A stretch of 64,000 nt of DNA from the NCBI GenBank assembly GCA_910579015.1, contig CAJTRO010000012.1, positions 22,263-86,262 on the forward strand. Direction: 5' to 3'. Source of the stretch: an uncultured Dorea sp. GTDB lineage: Bacteria; Bacillota_A; Clostridia; Lachnospirales; Lachnospiraceae. The position numbers and the translations under genes were made by a program. Below the pieces are notes generated by a model. It was not told the DNA's origin and made no database searches. It saw only the letters and a list, made by a program, of their open reading frames with translations. Position 1 is the stretch's first letter, and every line of letters begins with the position of its first letter. Positions 61,184 to 64,000 of the stretch are shown one piece after another.

Positions 61184-62041
61184 ATGGAAGAAAAGAAATC
61201 CAGAAGTCAGTTAATGACTGTCTTGAAAACTTTAAGCCGCAATAAGATGGCAATTTTCGGGTTGATAATCCTTCTCCTGTTGTTGATAATGGGAATCCTT
61301 GCCGATTTTATTGCACCATATGATTATGCAAAGCAGGATCTGGCGAATGCGTTCCAGCATCCCAATGCAAAGCACTTGTTTGGCACGGATGAGTTTGGAA
61401 GAGATATCTTCAGCCGTATCATATATGGAGCAAGGACTTCTCTGCTGGTAGGCTTCGTGTCGGTGGGGATCGCCGTGGTTGTAGGCGGCGCCCTGGGAGC
61501 GGTTGCGGGTTATTACGGGAAGAGAATAGATAACTTTATCATGAGACTTATGGACGTGCTGCTGGCTATTCCGCAGACACTTCTGGCCATCGCTATCGTG
61601 GCGGCTCTTGGAACGGGGCTTACGAACCTTATGATCGCGGTGGGGATCTCTGCCGTACCTACATATGCCAGGATCGTAAGAGCCTCTGTCCTTACCATCC
61701 GTGAGGAAGAATATATCGAGGCCGCGAAAGCGTCCGGAACGACGAATGTCAGGATCATCGTCAGACACATCCTGCCCAACTGTATTGCGCCTGTGATCGT
61801 CCAGGTCACCCTGGGTATGGCCGGAGCCATCTTAACGGCGGCGGGAATGAGCTTTATCGGGCTTGGAATCCAGCCTCCCAATGCGGAGTGGGGAAATATG
61901 CTCTCGACCGGGCGTGATTATATCAGGGGATATTCCTATATGACGATGTTCCCGGGGCTTGCAATCGTGATCACTGTTCTTTCGTTAAACCTGTTAGGCG
62001 ACGGTCTGCGCGACGCACTGGATCCGAAGCTTAGAAATTAA
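61184..62041 (+). CDS. dppC: dipeptide/oligopeptide ABC transporter permease, DppC-type
   Basis: 285 aa. N-terminal cytoplasmic tail, then HLFGTDEFGRDIFSRIIYGARTSLLVG, the signature of DppC/OppC, the EAA loop YIEAAKASGTTN, and ILTAAGMSFIGLGIQPPNAEWG. Partner of DppB. 18 nt after dppB with AAGGAGG before ATG. Confidence 0.92.
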   Translation: MEEKKSRSQLMTVLKTLSRNKMAIFGLIILLLLLIMGILADFIAPYDYAKQDLANAFQHPNAKHLFGTDEFGRDIFSRIIYGARTSLLVGFVSVGIAVVVGGALGAVAGYYGKRIDNFIMRLMDVLLAIPQTLLAIAIVAALGTGLTNLMIAVGISAVPTYARIVRASVLTIREEEYIEAAKASGTTNVRIIVRHILPNCIAPVIVQVTLGMAGAILTAAGMSFIGLGIQPPNAEWGNMLSTGRDYIRGYSYMTMFPGLAIVITVLSLNLLGDGLRDALDPKLRN

Positions 62042-62057
62042 TAAGGAGGGGAAGAGC

Positions 62058-63047
62058 ATGGGAGAGCAAAATCTACTGGACATTAAGAACTTAAGTGTGG
62101 AATATAAGACAGAAGACGGTATCGTGTATGCGGTGAACGAATTGAATATGGAGATCGGACACAAAGAGACGCTCGGCTTCGTAGGCGAGACCGGCGCGGG
62201 GAAGACCACCACGGCGATGACGATCATGGGGCTTCTGCCGACGCCTCCGGGAAAGGTAACCTCCGGAGAGATCCTGTTTGACGGGCGGGATATGCTGAAG
62301 ATCGGCGACAAGGAGAGAAGAGGGATTCTAGGCGAGGAGATTTCAATCATTTTCCAGGATCCGATGACCTCTCTGAATCCGTCCATGAAGGTCGGAGACC
62401 AGATCGTGGAGATGATACGCCTTCATAAGACCATCAGTAAAAAGGATGCGATGGAGGAAGCCGACAGGCTTCTTGAGATGGTAGGCATCCGCAGAGAGCG
62501 TGCCAATGATTATCCGCATCAGTTTTCAGGAGGCATGAAGCAGAGGGTTGTGATCGCCATTGCCCTTGCGTGCCAGCCGAAGCTTATCATTGCGGACGAG
62601 CCGACTACGGCTCTTGACGTGACGATCCAGGCGCAGGTTATGAATCTGATCAAAGGCTTCAAGGAAAAACTGGGTACGTCTATGATCCTCATCACCCATG
62701 ACCTTGGGATCGTAGCGGAGATATGCGACAAGGTGGCGATCATGTATGCGGGGCAGGTGGTGGAGTATGCGGATGTGGAAGGCATCTATCTGAATCCGTG
62801 CCATCCGTATACGAAGGGATTATTTAATTCGATCCCGAAGCTTGACACAGAAGAGGAATGGTTAGAAGAGATCCACGGACTGCCTCCGGAGCCGACAGAG
62901 CGGATAGAGGGATGCTCTTTCAGTCCCCGCTGTCCGAACTGCATGAAGATCTGCAAGCATAAAAAGCCGGGCATAACCTATATTGACGACAGGCATTATG
63001 TACGGTGCTTCTTATACGAGAATCAGGAGGTGAAGGCTGATGAGTAA
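62058..63047 (+). CDS. dppD: peptide ABC transporter ATPase, DppD-type
   Basis: 329 aa. Walker A GETGAGKTTTAM, Q-loop FQDPMTSLNPSM, signature FSGGMKQRV, Walker B LIIADEPTTALD, H-loop THD, and the C-terminal oligopeptide extension with CSFSPRCPNCMKICK, a Cys-rich motif of DppD/OppD proteins. Pairs with the next ATPase. Overlaps it by 8 nt. Confidence 0.93.
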   Translation: MGEQNLLDIKNLSVEYKTEDGIVYAVNELNMEIGHKETLGFVGETGAGKTTTAMTIMGLLPTPPGKVTSGEILFDGRDMLKIGDKERRGILGEEISIIFQDPMTSLNPSMKVGDQIVEMIRLHKTISKKDAMEEADRLLEMVGIRRERANDYPHQFSGGMKQRVVIAIALACQPKLIIADEPTTALDVTIQAQVMNLIKGFKEKLGTSMILITHDLGIVAEICDKVAIMYAGQVVEYADVEGIYLNPCHPYTKGLFNSIPKLDTEEEWLEEIHGLPPEPTERIEGCSFSPRCPNCMKICKHKKPGITYIDDRHYVRCFLYENQEVKADE

Positions 63048-64000
63048 TTCAAATGAGAAATTAGTTGAGGTCCGTCATCTGAAGAAATATTTCAAAGTCA
63101 GCAAAGGGCTTCTTCATGCGGTAGACGACGTCAGCTTTTACATCAACAGAGGAGAAACTCTGGGACTTGTGGGCGAGTCGGGATGCGGGAAATCCACTAC
63201 CGGAAGGACGCTGATAAGGCTTTTGGAGGCCGATGGGGGCGAGGTTAATTTCCACGGTGAAAATATCCTGTCACTGGATAAAAAGCAGATGAAGAAATTC
63301 AGGGAAAATGTACAGATGGTTTTCCAGGATCCGTATTCCTGTCTGAATCCGAGGCTTTCCGTGTTCGACCTGATCGCGGAGCCTCTGACCAATATGGAGG
63401 AATACAGGCGGGATAAAAAGAAGCTGGACGCGAGAGTGCGTGAGCTCATGGACGTGGCGGGGCTTTCCAGGAGACTGATAAACGTATATCCCCACGAGCT
63501 GGACGGAGGAAGGAGACAGCGTGTGGGAATCGCCCGTGCTCTCTCTGTGAATCCGGAATTCATCGTGCTTGACGAGCCGGTTTCCGCGCTGGATGTATGT
63601 ATACAGGCCCAGATCATCAACCTGCTCAAGAGGCTGCAACAGGAGCTGAACCTTACGTACCTGTTCATTTCCCACGATCTGAGCGTAGTAAAGCATATCA
63701 GTAACCGCATCGGCGTCATGTACCTGGGTAAGATTGTGGAGTTAAGCGACTATCAGACAATCTTTGCGTCTCCGCGCCACCCGTATACGAAGGCTCTGCT
63801 CTCCGCGATCCCGATTCCTAAAGTGGGGATCGACAGGGATCAGATCATCTTAAGCGGAGACGTGCCAAGTCCGGTCAATCTTCCGGGCGGGTGCCGGTTT
63901 GCCGGCCGCTGTCCGTATGTGACCGAGCGCTGCCGGCAGGAGGAGCCAAAGCTTGAGCATGTGGGCGGCAATCAGTTTGTGGCATGTCATCTGGCAGAAG
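63040..64000 (+). CDS. dppF: peptide ABC transporter ATPase, DppF-type, cut by window end
   Basis: At least 320 aa; the stop lies beyond the window. Walker A GESGCGKSTTGR, Q-loop FQDPYSCLNPR, Walker B FIVLDEPVSALD and C-terminal CRFAGRCPYVTERC. The ABC signature is LDGGRRQR instead of LSGGQRQR; Ser is replaced by Asp. Start overlaps dppD by 8 nt with AGGAGG upstream. The solute-binding gene is not in view. Confidence 0.92.
   Translation, partial: MSNSNEKLVEVRHLKKYFKVSKGLLHAVDDVSFYINRGETLGLVGESGCGKSTTGRTLIRLLEADGGEVNFHGENILSLDKKQMKKFRENVQMVFQDPYSCLNPRLSVFDLIAEPLTNMEEYRRDKKKLDARVRELMDVAGLSRRLINVYPHELDGGRRQRVGIARALSVNPEFIVLDEPVSALDVCIQAQIINLLKRLQQELNLTYLFISHDLSVVKHISNRIGVMYLGKIVELSDYQTIFASPRHPYTKALLSAIPIPKVGIDRDQIILSGDVPSPVNLPGGCRFAGRCPYVTERCRQEEPKLEHVGGNQFVACHLAE

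Overview
The window looks like chromosome of a Gram-positive, spore-forming gut clostridium of the Lachnospiraceae (Dorea / Clostridium scindens-like). The core gene families (CodY, RNase J, a sporulation sigma factor, IreB-RuvX-DUF1292-Fur, DUF6106, DUF5688), AGGAGG-type ribosome binding sites and occasional TTG/GTG starts support this. The genus is inferred; no rRNA gene is present.

Left arm (1-18.8 kb), core genes mostly on the + strand: a truncated peptidoglycan deacetylase, a DUF218 protein, an ArsC/Spx-like protein, adenosine deaminase, a Uma2 protein, then prmA-rsmE-cysteine desulfurase-thiI. A His-less HPr-like protein lies on the - strand. Next come mtaB, ireB-ruvX-DUF1292-fur-rnjA, a hybrid histidine kinase with an orphan solute-binding lipoprotein, and trmR-trhP. 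RNA modification and translation genes are frequent.

Centre (18.9-32.9 kb), the main discovery: sigK, the late mother-cell sporulation sigma factor, is split by a 13,373-bp AT-rich element. The 5' part ends inside the region 4.2 helix-turn-helix (…GISRSYV). The missing C-terminus (VSRIEKSAIEKLRGYF, stop) lies 13.4 kb downstream, just after a large serine recombinase gene. Precise excision between two GT dinucleotides restores a 205-codon sigK. The two element ends form a dyad exactly centred on that GT. This is a skin-type element. Its content is satellite- or plasmid-like (primase-helicase, XRE repressor, small resolvase, no virion genes). Its cargo is unusual: an HhH-GPD/[4Fe-4S] glycosylase-like fusion, a cysteine-ladder LRR protein, a dual-specificity-phosphatase-like protein, a YqiA-like hydrolase and four small unknown proteins that look partly paralogous.

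Right arm (33-64 kb), core again: a glycolipid-type operon (GT28 glycosyltransferase, deacetylase, flippase-like protein), comM-dprA-topA-codY, groES-groEL under a perfect CIRCE, DUF6106, guaB, galM, an amidase, aroK-yqeG, a cyclophilin lipoprotein, efp, DUF5688, tRNA-Arg(CCG), argS, an AlaX-like editing protein, an HtrA protease and a zinc-ribbon membrane protein. The window ends with a PucR-type regulator divergent from a dipeptide/oligopeptide ABC operon that is cut by the window edge.
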